A stretch of 64,000 bases of DNA, taken from contig NZ_RQJP01000004.1 of the NCBI RefSeq assembly GCF_003858645.1, positions 248,001 to 312,000 on the forward strand, read 5' to 3'. Origin of the DNA: Larkinella knui. Lineage in GTDB: Bacteria > Bacteroidota > Bacteroidia > Cytophagales > Spirosomataceae. The notes under the pieces are model-generated. The model worked only from the letters and a program-made list of their open reading frames with translations. It ran no database searches and was not told where the DNA came from. The translations under genes were made by a program, and so were the position numbers. Position 1 is the stretch's first letter; every line of letters begins with the position of its first letter. This document shows positions 9,174-19,018 of the stretch, one piece after another.

Positions 9174-10652
9174 TTAGCTGTTTAGCACATGGAGCCATTT
9201 CCCGTACGCATCGCGGTAGCCTTCCTGCGCCCGCATATCCGGCTCGATGGTCCGGGTAACTTTCAGGCCGGTGAAGGCTTCCTGGCGGTTTTTGTAAATA
9301 CCCAGACCCAAACCGGCTCCGCGGGCGGCTCCCTGGGCACCGTCGGTGTTGAAAAGCTGAATCTCGGCCCCGGTCAGATTGGCCAGCGTATCCCGGAAAA
9401 GGGGGCTTAGGAACATGTTGGCTTCGCCGGCCCGGATGGTTTTCAGACCAACGCCGACTTGTTCCATAACCTGAATCCCGTAATAGAACGAAAAAACGAT
9501 GCCTTCCTGAGCGGCCCGAATCCAGTGGGGAAGTCCGTGGCGCGTCAGTTGCAGACCGTGGAACGAAGCGCCCGGATCGCGGTTTTCCAGCACCCGTTCG
9601 GCGCCATTACCGAAGGGCAGGCACTGCAAACCGTCGGCACCAACAGGCGCGTGAGCCGCCAGCTCATTCATTTCGGCGTAACTCACCGAGCCGCGCAGCA
9701 GATGATTTCGCAGCCAGCTATTGAGAATACCGGTGCCGTTGATGCAAAGCAGAACGCCGTAGCGCGGGGCTTCCGGCGTGTGGCTGACGTGCAGGAAGGT
9801 GTTTACGCGCGACTGCGGATCGTATTTGGCCTGATCGCTGACGCCGTAGACAACGCCCGATGTTCCGGCGGTGGCGGCAATTTCGTTGGGTTCCAGCACG
9901 TTAAGCGAAAAGGCGTTGTTGGGTTGGTCGCCCGCGCGGTAGGTAATGGGCGTTCCAGTGGCCAGACCCAGGTCGCTGGCGGCTTTCGGGGTTAGTTCGC
10001 CCTGGACGGAAAACGTCGGTTTGATGTTGGCCACCAGTGACGGGTCGAAGCCGAAATAATCCAGCAGAAAATCGGCGGGTTGTTCCTGCTGAAAATCCCA
10101 GAGAATACCTTCCGACAAACCCGATGGTGTCGTGACGATTTCGCCGGTCATGCGGGCGGCCAGGTAATCGCCCGGCAGCATGAACTTATGGATTTTTTGG
10201 TAAATGTCGGGTTCATTCTCTTTCACCCACGCCAGTTTGGCGGCCGTAAAATTACCCGGTGAATTGAGCAGATGTTGTAAGCTTTTCGTGCGCCCGACCA
10301 TTTCAAAGGCCTTTTCTCCGTACGAAACCGCCCGGCTGTCGCACCAGATGATCGACGGGCGCAACACGTTCAGCTCCTTATCGACGACCACCAGACCGTG
10401 CATTTGATAGGAAATCCCGATGGCTTTTACGTCTTCCGGTTTCACCCCGGTTTTCGACAGCACGGTTTTGGACGCCAGACAGGCATTTTTCCACCAGGCA
10501 TCCGGATTTTGTTCGGCATAGCCCGGCAACGGCGAGTCGATGGGCATTTCGGATTCGGGAAAAAATGCGGAGGCCACCACCGCACCGGTTTCAACTTCCA
10601 GCAAACAGGCTTTTACAGACGAACTGCCGACATCAAATCCAAGAAGATACAT
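9174..10652 (-). CDS. xylB: Xylulokinase (FGGY carbohydrate kinase)
   Basis: This 492-residue enzyme would phosphorylate D-xylulose with ATP to xylulose 5-phosphate, feeding the pentose phosphate pathway in the cytoplasm. The N-terminus MYLLGFDVGSSSVKACLLE is the first ATP-binding motif of the actin-like FGGY fold. ISYQMHGLVVVD and the GLSEGILWDF stretch fit xylulokinase rather than glycerol kinase, and TAGTSGVVYGV near residue 265 is the second nucleotide-binding region. Length is normal for the family (about 490). Xylose isomerase and a xylose transporter are not adjacent, so the gene is a lone copy; other pentulose substrates cannot be excluded. The upstream TACTTTG on the minus strand (10690 region) resembles a -7 element with a one-base-short spacer. 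Confidence 0.9.
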   Translation of the reverse strand: MYLLGFDVGSSSVKACLLEVETGAVVASAFFPESEMPIDSPLPGYAEQNPDAWWKNACLASKTVLSKTGVKPEDVKAIGISYQMHGLVVVDKELNVLRPSIIWCDSRAVSYGEKAFEMVGRTKSLQHLLNSPGNFTAAKLAWVKENEPDIYQKIHKFMLPGDYLAARMTGEIVTTPSGLSEGILWDFQQEQPADFLLDYFGFDPSLVANIKPTFSVQGELTPKAASDLGLATGTPITYRAGDQPNNAFSLNVLEPNEIAATAGTSGVVYGVSDQAKYDPQSRVNTFLHVSHTPEAPRYGVLLCINGTGILNSWLRNHLLRGSVSYAEMNELAAHAPVGADGLQCLPFGNGAERVLENRDPGASFHGLQLTRHGLPHWIRAAQEGIVFSFYYGIQVMEQVGVGLKTIRAGEANMFLSPLFRDTLANLTGAEIQLFNTDGAQGAARGAGLGLGIYKNRQEAFTGLKVTRTIEPDMRAQEGYRDAYGKWLHVLNS

Positions 10653-10765
10653 TTCTACGCGGTTTTCAGATCTAAAATGAGGTGCAAAGTACGCATCCGG
10701 GAGAAGTTAGGCAAACGGTAGCCTGGCATTCAACCGCAAATGCTCCGGTTCGATCGAAAGCCGAC

Positions 10766-11683
10766 TTAGGGGGATTTGTCCTTTCGATTGTCCACTTCCG
10801 TAATCTGATACACTACCGAATGGGATTTGGGTGTCGCGTCCAGATGCGTCCACTCCGCATAGTACCGGGTGAAGGTGGCCCCGTAGTAGAAAATCAATGA
10901 CGAATAGAACACAAACAGCAACATCAGAATGATGGCTCCCGAAGCGCCATACCGTGAACTCACCAGGCTGTTGATCAACAAACGATTGAGAATGGCTTCA
11001 CCCAGTCCGAAAAGCAGACTGGTGACGATTGCACCCACCCAAATGGCTTTCCAGCGGATGCGGAGGTCGGGCAAATATTTGAAAACCAGGGCAAACCAGA
11101 GGGCCATGACCAGAATCGAACTCAGTTGATCGACCACCGTGGCGGTCCATCTGTCGAAGGTCGATAAACCCGGCGACACACGGCTCCAGAGTTGGGCCGC
11201 CCCGGTATCGACGGCCAGAGAAACCGTCAGCAATAAACCCGAAAAAACAATGATTGCCAACGCTTTGCCTTTGTCTTTCAATACATTTAGCCACGTTCGG
11301 TCGACGGTCGGCTTCACATTCCAGAGTTGATTGAGCGAATTCTTGATGACGGCAAACAGCGTGGTAGAAGCCAGCAGGAGCAATACACCCGTCAGCAGCG
11401 TCAGCCACACACTGGAATTCTCCTTTTGAAGATGGTGAGAAATGTCTTTCAACTGATTCGCACCTTGCCGGCCAAACAGTTCGGCCAGTTGATGAAAAAC
11501 CGTTCCCCGGACCCGCTGCTGGTTGACGACCGGGCTGAACAGGGTGCTCAGGATAATGACAATGGGCGGTAAGGCGAAAAAGGTAAAAAAAGCCGTCGCT
11601 GCCGCCATTCGCACCGGATCGTTGGCTTGCAGATTGGTAAAGGCCTGTTTAAATACCTGAAGGAAAGGAATGAACTTTCTCAA
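10766..11683 (-). CDS. YihY/BrkB family inner-membrane protein
   Basis: A 305-residue protein of the YihY/virulence factor BrkB family (once misannotated as RNase BN). About six membrane helices are visible, starting with AAATAFFTFFALPPIVIILSTLF. The family-typical GASGAIILMLLFVFYSSLIFYYGATFTRYYAE occurs near the C-terminus. The cellular role is unsettled; transport has been suggested. The start used is TTG at 11683, since the protein then begins with the amphipathic stretch usual before the first helix; the first ATG, at residue 26, would remove this. No operon partner is evident, as the flanking gaps are over 100 bases. Confidence 0.88.
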   Translation of the reverse strand: MRKFIPFLQVFKQAFTNLQANDPVRMAAATAFFTFFALPPIVIILSTLFSPVVNQQRVRGTVFHQLAELFGRQGANQLKDISHHLQKENSSVWLTLLTGVLLLLASTTLFAVIKNSLNQLWNVKPTVDRTWLNVLKDKGKALAIIVFSGLLLTVSLAVDTGAAQLWSRVSPGLSTFDRWTATVVDQLSSILVMALWFALVFKYLPDLRIRWKAIWVGAIVTSLLFGLGEAILNRLLINSLVSSRYGASGAIILMLLFVFYSSLIFYYGATFTRYYAEWTHLDATPKSHSVVYQITEVDNRKDKSP

Positions 11684-11715
11684 AATAGGACGGATCGCTT
11701 GCCCACCATAACGTT

Positions 11716-11758
11716 CATCCCGGACACAAAGTTTACGCGGTCATTTGTGCCCGGGATG
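11716..11758 (-). terminator. Hairpin downstream of oligopeptidase B gene
   Basis: Arms 11716-11730 and 11744-11758 pair over 15 bases with a single mismatch around a 13-base loop. It lies 54 bases beyond the stop of the minus-strand peptidase gene. The T-run is poor, so it may be an RNA 3'-end structure rather than a strong terminator. Confidence 0.55.
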
Positions 11759-11811
11759 TGTTGTTGACCTGTCCAAATTCCAGAGAAGAAAGTAAAGAGC
11801 GGTTTTACGGC

Positions 11812-13884
11812 TTACTCTCGAATTCCGACCAGATTCAGGATGAACGCATATTCCAGCGCAATCTCTTTCAAGGCTTCAAACCGCCCCGACGCGCCACCGT
11901 GTCCGGCTTCCATGTTCGTATGCAAGAGGAGCTGATTGGTGTCGGTTTTCATCGTGCGGAGTTTGGCGACCCACTTGGCGGGCTCCCAATATTGCACCTG
12001 AGAGTCGTGCAAGCCCGTCATTACCAGCATGTTCGGATAGGCTTGCTCCTTCACATTGTCGTAGGGCGAATACGAAAGCATGTAATCGTAGTATTTCTTG
12101 ATCTTCGGATTGCCCCATTCCTCAAATTCGCCGGTCGTGAGCGGAATACTTTCGTCGAGCATGGTCGTGACCACATCCACAAACGGCACCGAAGCCACCA
12201 CACCCCGGTACAATTGCGGTTTTTGATTCACAACGGCGCCCATCAGCAAACCGCCCGCACTGCCGCCCATCGCAAACAGTTTGTCGGCACTCGTATACTT
12301 TTGCTGGATCAAATACTCCGAAACGTCTACAAAGTCGTTGAACGTGTTTTTCTTCTTGAGCATTTTACCGTTGTCGTACCACTTCCGGCCCATTTCCTGA
12401 CCACCCCGGATGTGGGCAATGGCGAAGAGAAAACCGCGGTCGAGCAGACTCAGGCGCGTGGAGCTAAAACCGGGGTCGGTCGAGTACCCATAGGAGCCGT
12501 ATGAATATTGCAGCAGTGGGGCCGAACCGTCTTTCGGGGTTCCTTTGCGGTAGACAACCGAAACCGGAATTTTGGCCCCGTCGCGGGATTTGACAAAAAA
12601 CCGCTCGGAGGTATAGTTGTTCGGATCGAAGCCGCCCAGCACTTCCTGTTGCTTCATCAGCGTTTTCTCCTTCGTTTCCATGTTATAGTCGAAGGTCGAA
12701 CTGGGCGTAGTCAGCGACGAATAGCCGAAACGGAGGATATCGGTATTGAAATCCGGGTTGTAGCCAATCCCGGCCACGTACGCTGCTTCGCCGAAATCCA
12801 GGTAGTGTTCCTCTTTATTGGTGCGATTGATCACCCGCAGATGAATCAGTCCTTCCTTGCGTTCACCCAGAACCAGGTGGTTTTTGAAGACGTCCAGTTG
12901 CTGTAAATAAACGTGGTGGCGGTGCGGAATGACTTCTTTCCAGGCCGACCGGTCGTTGGTTTTATTTTCCTTCACTTCCATTAGCCGGAAGTTATCCGCT
13001 TTCCAGTTCGTCCGAACGTAAAAAGTCGTTTCCAGGTGCTGAATATCGTATTCGTGCCCTTTTTCGCGGGGCAGAAAAACGACAAATTCGCCCGTTGGGT
13101 TGGCCGCTTCCAAAAGCCGGTATTCCGTCGCAACGCCGTTGTGATCAGACACGAGGGCGATATACTTCTTCGACTTCATCCGCCCCAGACCTATGTAAAA
13201 CTGGTTGTCCAGCTCTTCATACAGGAGCACGTCCTGGGCCGGATCGGTGCCTAGCGTATGCCGGTAGACCTGATAGCCCAGCAACGTCTGCGGGTCTTTG
13301 CGGATATAAAACAAGGTCTGGTTATCCGCTGCCCAGGCATAACTGCCACCTTCGGTGTCGGGAATGGCATCGGGGTAAATCTCACCGGTTTTCAGGTTTT
13401 TGATCCGCAGCGTATACATCCGCCGACTAACGGTATCTTCGCCAAAAGCGACGAGTTCGTCGTTATCAGACACTTCCAGACCACCAATGTCGTAATACGA
13501 ATGGGGCTTCGCCATTTCGTTCACGTCCAGCATAATTTCCTCTTCCGCTTCCAGCGAACCGGCTTTGCGGCAATACACCGGGTATTCGCCACCCTCCACG
13601 AACTTGGTATAATAATAATAGTGGCCTTCTTTATAGGGCACCGACTCATCCTGTTGTTTGATGCGGCCTTTCATTTCCTCAAACAACTTCTCCCGAAACG
13701 CTTTGACGGGCGCCAGTACCTCCTCCAGATGTTCATTTTCGGCTTGCAGGTAGTCGATCACCTCGGGATTTTCGCGGTCGTTGAGCCAGTAGTAATTATC
13801 GATGCGGGTGTGGCCGTGCGTGGTCAGCTCGGTCGGTTTACTAGCGGCTTGGGGTGTAACCGATTTCGTCTGCGTGTTTGTCAT
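11812..13884 (-). CDS. ptrB: Oligopeptidase B (S9A serine peptidase)
   Basis: This 690-residue cytoplasmic serine peptidase cleaves short peptides after Arg or Lys. The N-terminal 400 residues form the beta-propeller lid, with YYWLNDRENPEVIDYL near residue 30 as in protease II. The C-terminal alpha/beta-hydrolase domain carries the nucleophile in GGSAGGLLMG, the Asp in GLHDSQVQYWEPAKW and the His in AGHGGASGR. RGGQEMGRKWYDNGKML is specific for the oligopeptidase B branch. Length fits the family (about 690). There is no signal peptide. The ATG at 13884 is the only sensible start. The convergent hairpin at 11716-11758 separates it from the YihY gene. Confidence 0.93.
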   Translation of the reverse strand: MTNTQTKSVTPQAASKPTELTTHGHTRIDNYYWLNDRENPEVIDYLQAENEHLEEVLAPVKAFREKLFEEMKGRIKQQDESVPYKEGHYYYYTKFVEGGEYPVYCRKAGSLEAEEEIMLDVNEMAKPHSYYDIGGLEVSDNDELVAFGEDTVSRRMYTLRIKNLKTGEIYPDAIPDTEGGSYAWAADNQTLFYIRKDPQTLLGYQVYRHTLGTDPAQDVLLYEELDNQFYIGLGRMKSKKYIALVSDHNGVATEYRLLEAANPTGEFVVFLPREKGHEYDIQHLETTFYVRTNWKADNFRLMEVKENKTNDRSAWKEVIPHRHHVYLQQLDVFKNHLVLGERKEGLIHLRVINRTNKEEHYLDFGEAAYVAGIGYNPDFNTDILRFGYSSLTTPSSTFDYNMETKEKTLMKQQEVLGGFDPNNYTSERFFVKSRDGAKIPVSVVYRKGTPKDGSAPLLQYSYGSYGYSTDPGFSSTRLSLLDRGFLFAIAHIRGGQEMGRKWYDNGKMLKKKNTFNDFVDVSEYLIQQKYTSADKLFAMGGSAGGLLMGAVVNQKPQLYRGVVASVPFVDVVTTMLDESIPLTTGEFEEWGNPKIKKYYDYMLSYSPYDNVKEQAYPNMLVMTGLHDSQVQYWEPAKWVAKLRTMKTDTNQLLLHTNMEAGHGGASGRFEALKEIALEYAFILNLVGIRE

Positions 13885-14042
13885 AAAAGCAAATTGAACT
13901 GAATAATAAACCCAATAAACACCTTTTTTTCAGGATTCGTTGAGGAGTTTGAGTTTGACGAAGAAACTTAAAGTTTTTTCTGGACTTACGTGGCATTCAC
14001 CTTCTTTTTTGTTATTTTGAGGAGTTATCCGGTAATCCTGCT

Positions 14043-15551
14043 ATGCGAAAAAAAGTTTACGTTTATCTGCTGCTTTCAGGCGGTATTTGTTTGCTGAGTG
14101 CCTACACACTGAAGAAATCCGTTCATCGGATTGACGAAGGACAATCTCGTCCGACGCTGGAAAAAGTATTCGAAAAAATTAATCAGGAAGTCCTGCAAAA
14201 CAGCCGCGTATTTGAAACACTGACCGATGCCACGCAGCGAATCGGCCACCGGCTGACGGGCAGCGCCAACGGAAGCCGGGCGGAAGAATACACCTACAAT
14301 CTGCTGAAACAATACGGCTATTCGGACACGAAATACGCGCCTTTCGAAGTGGAATCGTGGATGCGCGATACGGTTACGCTGGCGATTGTTCCGTATAAGA
14401 GTGATAATTTCCGTGATGTCGAAGTGGTAGCACTCGCCCATTCGCCGGTCGAAGCTCACGTTCAGGGTGAAATTATCGACATCGGTAACGGGCTGGAAGG
14501 CGATTTTGCGGCTTTGAAAGACCGGATAAAAGGAAAAGTTGCGCTGGTAAACATCGGGCTGGCGGCTCCGACAAAGGGTGCCCGGAATCTCCACCGCTCC
14601 GAAAAAACCGCCCTGGCCATTCAGCACGGCGCCATTGGCGTGATAATGGTCAATCTGGTGCCGGGCAATGTGTTGCTGACCGGAACGGCGTCTGTAACCG
14701 GCAAGCTTATTCCGGTTCCATCGGTTTGTATTTCACTGGAAAGTGGGCAGGAAATCCGGCAGTGGATGCAGGACCAGAAGAACCTGCACGCGGTGATCGA
14801 CATGACCAACGTGAGCAAAAAAATCCGGGCGCGGAACGTGATTGCTACGCTCAAAGGAACCCAGTTTCCCGACGAGAAAATCATTATTGGCGGGCACCTC
14901 GACTCCTGGGACCTGGCAACGGGTGCCATCGACAACGGTATTGGCTCATTTTCGATTCTTGACATTGCCCGTACGTTCAAAGCGTTGAAAATCAAACCGA
15001 AGCGCACCATCGAGTTCGTCATGTTTATGGGCGAGGAGCAGGGTTTGCTCGGTTCACGCAGTCTGGTTGAAGATTTGAAAAAATCCGGCCAGCTGGATAA
15101 AGTGCGGTATATCCTGAATCTGGACATGACCAACGATCCCGGTGGTTTCAATGCGTTTGGCCGCAGCGAAATGGTTCCTTTCCTGACCGAAATTGGTGAA
15201 AAGATCAAACAGATCGAACCGGCTTTTCAGAATACGTCCACCAATCAGGCTGGGTTACACAGTGACCACCAGCCCTTTATGATGGAAGGCGTGCCGGTGG
15301 TGGGCATGAGTGGGCATCTGGACCGGAATGTGCTCGATTGCTACCACGCCAGTTGCGACAACATGAATCTGGTCAATAAAGACCAGTTGAAAAATACCGT
15401 TCGTTACTCGGCCATGTTGCTTTATGCCCTGGCGAACGCCGATGCGATTCCTACGCAGCGGATGGACGATACCAAAACGCGTGATTTCCTCATTGCGCAG
15501 GGCTTGCGGACACCGCTCCAAATTGCGAACGAATGGCGTTGGAAGGAATGA
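14043..15551 (+). CDS. Secreted M28 family zinc aminopeptidase
   Basis: A 502-residue exported peptidase. A hydrophobic leader (VYVYLLLSGGICLLSAYTL) targets it to the periplasm or beyond. A PA insert domain occupies about residues 130-260. The M28 zinc-binding set is complete: HLD in IIGGHLDSWDLATGAIDN, the EE pair in FMGEEQGLLGS, the Asp of NLDMTNDPGG and the final His in SDHQPFMMEGVP. The family removes N-terminal residues from peptides, and this one most resembles the carboxypeptidase Q/aminopeptidase group. It is monocistronic, with a long hairpin terminator at 15644-15710. The gap upstream (13885-14042) separates it from the divergent oligopeptidase B gene. Confidence 0.92.
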   Translation: MRKKVYVYLLLSGGICLLSAYTLKKSVHRIDEGQSRPTLEKVFEKINQEVLQNSRVFETLTDATQRIGHRLTGSANGSRAEEYTYNLLKQYGYSDTKYAPFEVESWMRDTVTLAIVPYKSDNFRDVEVVALAHSPVEAHVQGEIIDIGNGLEGDFAALKDRIKGKVALVNIGLAAPTKGARNLHRSEKTALAIQHGAIGVIMVNLVPGNVLLTGTASVTGKLIPVPSVCISLESGQEIRQWMQDQKNLHAVIDMTNVSKKIRARNVIATLKGTQFPDEKIIIGGHLDSWDLATGAIDNGIGSFSILDIARTFKALKIKPKRTIEFVMFMGEEQGLLGSRSLVEDLKKSGQLDKVRYILNLDMTNDPGGFNAFGRSEMVPFLTEIGEKIKQIEPAFQNTSTNQAGLHSDHQPFMMEGVPVVGMSGHLDRNVLDCYHASCDNMNLVNKDQLKNTVRYSAMLLYALANADAIPTQRMDDTKTRDFLIAQGLRTPLQIANEWRWKE

Positions 15552-15643
15552 TTTTCAACTATTCACGGTAAAACTATACCCGCCTGAACGCTGGCCGGAT
15601 TTTGTCAATCCGGTTCGTGTCCACCAGCGTCTCTCAGTCATCG

Positions 15644-15710
15644 AACCATCCTGATTCCGCCGTCAATGCATCCCTGTGGGAGCTGACCGCCGGGATCGGG
15701 ATGGTTTTTT
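15644..15710 (+). terminator. Terminator of the M28 peptidase gene
   Basis: A long imperfect hairpin: 15644-15665 pairs with 15683-15706 apart from two mismatches and one bulge, and ends in a run of T. This is a good intrinsic terminator. The remaining 200 bases up to the SusC start at 15911 hold no gene; a longer in-frame GTG start exists at 15809 but adds only an unlikely extension before the signal peptide. Confidence 0.75.
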
Positions 15711-15910
15711 AGTAAACCACCGCCCGGTCGGTTTCTTCTGCCCATCGTTTCCCCTGATTTTACGAGCTGTTCAGTTAGCCAAAGGCCATTTGGTAAGAAG
15801 TCAATTTTGTGTTGATTTTCGTCAACTATGTGATCAAAACCGCGACAAAACGAAGACAAATTTGCATAAAAGCAACAATAGCATTCCTACCCTACAAAAT
15901 ATTGCTAGTT

Positions 15911-18900
15911 ATGCCAAACAATCTACCCTTGCAATGCTGGAATTTGCCTTTGAGCGGGTTGCTGCTCAGGCTCGGTATGCTTCTTCTGCTGTTCGCTTCG
16001 ATCAACCCGGTACAAGCCCAGCAAGTGATTACGGTGAGTGGAACGGTTTCGGATTCCACCGGGACCACCCTGCCCGGTGTCAGCATTTTGATTGAAGGCC
16101 CGGGCAACCGGGGGACGACCACCAACGGAGACGGGAAATACACCCTGGAAGTCAACAGCACGGCTACGCTGGTGTTCAGCTACATTGGCTACAGTCCGCA
16201 GCGGGTGTCGGTGACCAATCGGAGCGTGATCAACGTCCGGATGGTACCGACGGAATCGAATCTGGACGAAGTGGTTGTGGTGGGGTATGGAACCCAGAAA
16301 AAGGTCAATCTGACGGGTGCCGTGGCTACCGTTTCGGGTGTTGAACTGGTGAAACGGCCCACGCCCAACATCCAGAATTTGCTACAGGGCCGCGTTCCGG
16401 GCCTGGATGTGGTGCAGGGAACCGGCCAGCCGGGGCGCGATAATGCCAATATCTCCATCCGGGGGCTGGGCTCCTTCGGAGCTTCGTCGGCTCCGCTGGT
16501 GCTGATCGACGGGGTCATTGGCTCGATCACCAACCTGTCGCCCGATGATGTGGCCGATGTCAGCGTGCTGAAAGATGCCGCTTCGGCCGCCATTTATGGG
16601 GCGCGAGCTGCCAACGGGGTGATTCTGGTTACGACCAAAAAAGGAAAAAAAGGCCAGAATACGCTGGAATACAGCACGAGTTATGGGCAGAGCGAGGCAA
16701 CCCGGCTGCCGGATCTGGTTTACAACTCCGCACAATACATGGAACTGCGCAACCAGGCACACATCCGGGTGGGCCAGCCCGCGTTTTACACCCAGGCGCA
16801 AATCGATGCGTACCGGAATGCAACCGACCGCACCAAATATCCAAACTTCAACTGGATGGATTACGCCTTCCGGAAGGCTCCCATCGTCAATCACCACCTG
16901 GGTTTTTCCGGCGGAAGCGACAAATCGACTTTCAATATTTCGTTCAATTACCTGAATCAGAAGGGCGTTCTCGAAAAAAACGATTATTCCCGCTACAACG
17001 CCCTGTTCGATTACACGTCGCAGTTGCACAAGCGGGTTATGGTGGGTACCAACGTCAACTTTTCGTACCAGAACATCACCGAACCCTGGCAAACCAACGA
17101 CGGTCTGGTGTTGATTGTGTATCACTCTGCCCCAACTTTTGGCCCGTATCTGCCCGACGGGTCCGGCCGGATTTCCAATACCGCCTATCAGGGCGAATCG
17201 GTTGGTCAGCGGAGTTATCCGTCGGTGGTGAACAACGGGGCGCAATACACCAAAAACTACAACGTCAACGCGCAGGCCTATGCCAACGTGGACGTGATGA
17301 AAGGCCTGCAATGGCAACTCAAGGGTGCCTTTACGTATTTTAACCAGGATTACCGGAATCACCAGTTCGGCGTTCCGACCTATTATTACCAGCCCAACGA
17401 CAAAGGCGAATACGTGTATGTCGACAATTCGAGTCCGAGCTATTTAGGTGTAAATCAGCAATTCTCCCAAAGCCTGACCAAAACGTTTTATACGACGCTC
17501 AATTACGACACCAAAATTGGCACGAATCACGGTATTACCGCGCTGGTGGGCTACGAACAACAGAACAACACGAGTCCGTCGCTGAGTGGTGCCCGACGCA
17601 ATTTTCCCAACAATACTCTGATCGAACTGAATGCCGGGTCGGCGCAGGGACAAAGCACGGGCGGAACCACCACCGAGTGGGCGTTGCAGTCGGTATTTGG
17701 CCGGATTAACTACAACTTCAGGGAGAAGTATTTGCTCGAAGCCAATGCCCGCTACGATGGCACCTCGCGGGTGAGTGAAGCCAACCGATGGGGGTTGTTT
17801 TCGGCGGTATCGGCCGGGTGGCGGGTTTCTGAAGAAGATTTCCTGAAAAACAAGGTTTCCTGGCTCAGCAACCTCAAACTGCGGGCGTCGCTGGGAACGC
17901 TGGGCAATCAGGAAATCGGGAATTATCCGTATCAGGATATCCTCGGGTTGACGTCGTATCCGTTCGGGACGTCGCTCAATCAGGCGGCCCAGTTGAACCG
18001 ACTGACCGACAAAAACCTGCAATGGGAGAAAACCAAAGTGACTGATATCGGGCTGGATGTTGATCTGTTCAATGGCAAACTGGGCGCGACGGTGGACTGG
18101 TATAAAAAAGAAACGAGCGGGATTCTGGCCGTGCGGCAGGACGTTCCGGCCAGCGTCGGGCTGGGTGCGCCCACGACCAATGCCGGAGCGATGGTGAACA
18201 AGGGCTGGGAAGTTGAACTCCGGCATCAGAACCGGGTTGGCGATTTCTCGTACGGGGCCAACGTGCTGTTCTCGGCCTACCGCAATAAAGTGACGCGGGT
18301 TCTGGCCCCCAACCGGGGCGTTTTCGAAGTCGGCTTGCCCTACAACTCCATTTTTATCTATGAATGGATCGGTATTTTCCAGAGTCAGGATGAAATCAAC
18401 GCATCGCCCAAACAACCCAACTCCGGCAACGTGCGGCCCGGTGACCTGAAAATCAAGGATCAGGACGGCAACGGAACCGTGGGGCCGGAAGATCGGATCA
18501 GCATCAACCCGTTTCCCAACTACACCTACTCGTTCGGGCTGAATGCGGGCTGGAAAGGCTTCAACCTCACTGCTTTTTTTCAGGGTGTTCAGGGCCGGAA
18601 GCTCTACGTAACCGGCTGGGGCATCGAACCCTTCGGGCAGGGAGCCCCACCGCCCACCAAATACCTGAATGCCTGGACACCCGAAAACCACAGTACGACG
18701 GTCCCGGCCGTTTACCTCGACCGCGTCAGTTACCCCGGTGTGCAGGGTTATCCGTCGACGTACTTTTTGCAGGATGCGTCTTATCTGCGCCTGAAGAACG
18801 TGTATTTGTCGTACACGCTTCCCCGAAAACTCCTCGACCGGCTTCACACCCGGGGGCTGATCGTCTATTTCTCCGCGGATAATTTGCTCACGTTCACCAA

Positions 18901-18997
18901 GTACGAAGGATCGGACCCCGAACGGGCCAGTGGCGGAAATTTCGCCCAGTTCCCGCAGCTACGCATTCTGACCGGTGGCCTGAACATCAAATTCTAA
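15911..18997 (+). CDS. SusC/RagA-type TonB-dependent outer-membrane receptor
   Basis: A 1028-residue outer-membrane transporter that pulls oligosaccharides through a 22-strand barrel using TonB energy, with a SusD lid. The signal peptide is MPNNLPLQCWNLPLSG plus a hydrophobic core ending PVQAQQ. A carboxypeptidase-regulatory domain follows at about 38-115, then the TonB-box region (LDEVVVVGYGTQKK), the plug (VLKDAASAAIYGARAANGVILVTTKKG) and the long barrel ending in GGLNIKF, with the C-terminal Phe usual for barrels. The ATG at 15911 is chosen because a signal peptide follows at once; an in-frame GTG lies at 15809. SusD begins 21 bases after the stop. The fucose genes nearby point to a fucosylated glycan as the likely substrate, but this is inference. 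Confidence 0.95.
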   Translation: MPNNLPLQCWNLPLSGLLLRLGMLLLLFASINPVQAQQVITVSGTVSDSTGTTLPGVSILIEGPGNRGTTTNGDGKYTLEVNSTATLVFSYIGYSPQRVSVTNRSVINVRMVPTESNLDEVVVVGYGTQKKVNLTGAVATVSGVELVKRPTPNIQNLLQGRVPGLDVVQGTGQPGRDNANISIRGLGSFGASSAPLVLIDGVIGSITNLSPDDVADVSVLKDAASAAIYGARAANGVILVTTKKGKKGQNTLEYSTSYGQSEATRLPDLVYNSAQYMELRNQAHIRVGQPAFYTQAQIDAYRNATDRTKYPNFNWMDYAFRKAPIVNHHLGFSGGSDKSTFNISFNYLNQKGVLEKNDYSRYNALFDYTSQLHKRVMVGTNVNFSYQNITEPWQTNDGLVLIVYHSAPTFGPYLPDGSGRISNTAYQGESVGQRSYPSVVNNGAQYTKNYNVNAQAYANVDVMKGLQWQLKGAFTYFNQDYRNHQFGVPTYYYQPNDKGEYVYVDNSSPSYLGVNQQFSQSLTKTFYTTLNYDTKIGTNHGITALVGYEQQNNTSPSLSGARRNFPNNTLIELNAGSAQGQSTGGTTTEWALQSVFGRINYNFREKYLLEANARYDGTSRVSEANRWGLFSAVSAGWRVSEEDFLKNKVSWLSNLKLRASLGTLGNQEIGNYPYQDILGLTSYPFGTSLNQAAQLNRLTDKNLQWEKTKVTDIGLDVDLFNGKLGATVDWYKKETSGILAVRQDVPASVGLGAPTTNAGAMVNKGWEVELRHQNRVGDFSYGANVLFSAYRNKVTRVLAPNRGVFEVGLPYNSIFIYEWIGIFQSQDEINASPKQPNSGNVRPGDLKIKDQDGNGTVGPEDRISINPFPNYTYSFGLNAGWKGFNLTAFFQGVQGRKLYVTGWGIEPFGQGAPPPTKYLNAWTPENHSTTVPAVYLDRVSYPGVQGYPSTYFLQDASYLRLKNVYLSYTLPRKLLDRLHTRGLIVYFSADNLLTFTKYEGSDPERASGGNFAQFPQLRILTGGLNIKF

Positions 18998-19018
18998 TCG
19001 CCCAAAACGAAACGCAGT

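Noticed and set aside
14013-14019. TATTTTG and similar TAnTTTG elements (also near 10690, 6695, 44381) as promoters
   Set aside because: The spacing inside the element is one base short of TAnnTTTG and no upstream TTTG is at the right distance, so they were not called as promoters.
16382-18847. Long minus-strand open frames (326 and 467 codons) opposite the SusC gene
   Set aside because: They are shadows of a high-GC coding strand; SusC is unambiguous and covers the region fully.
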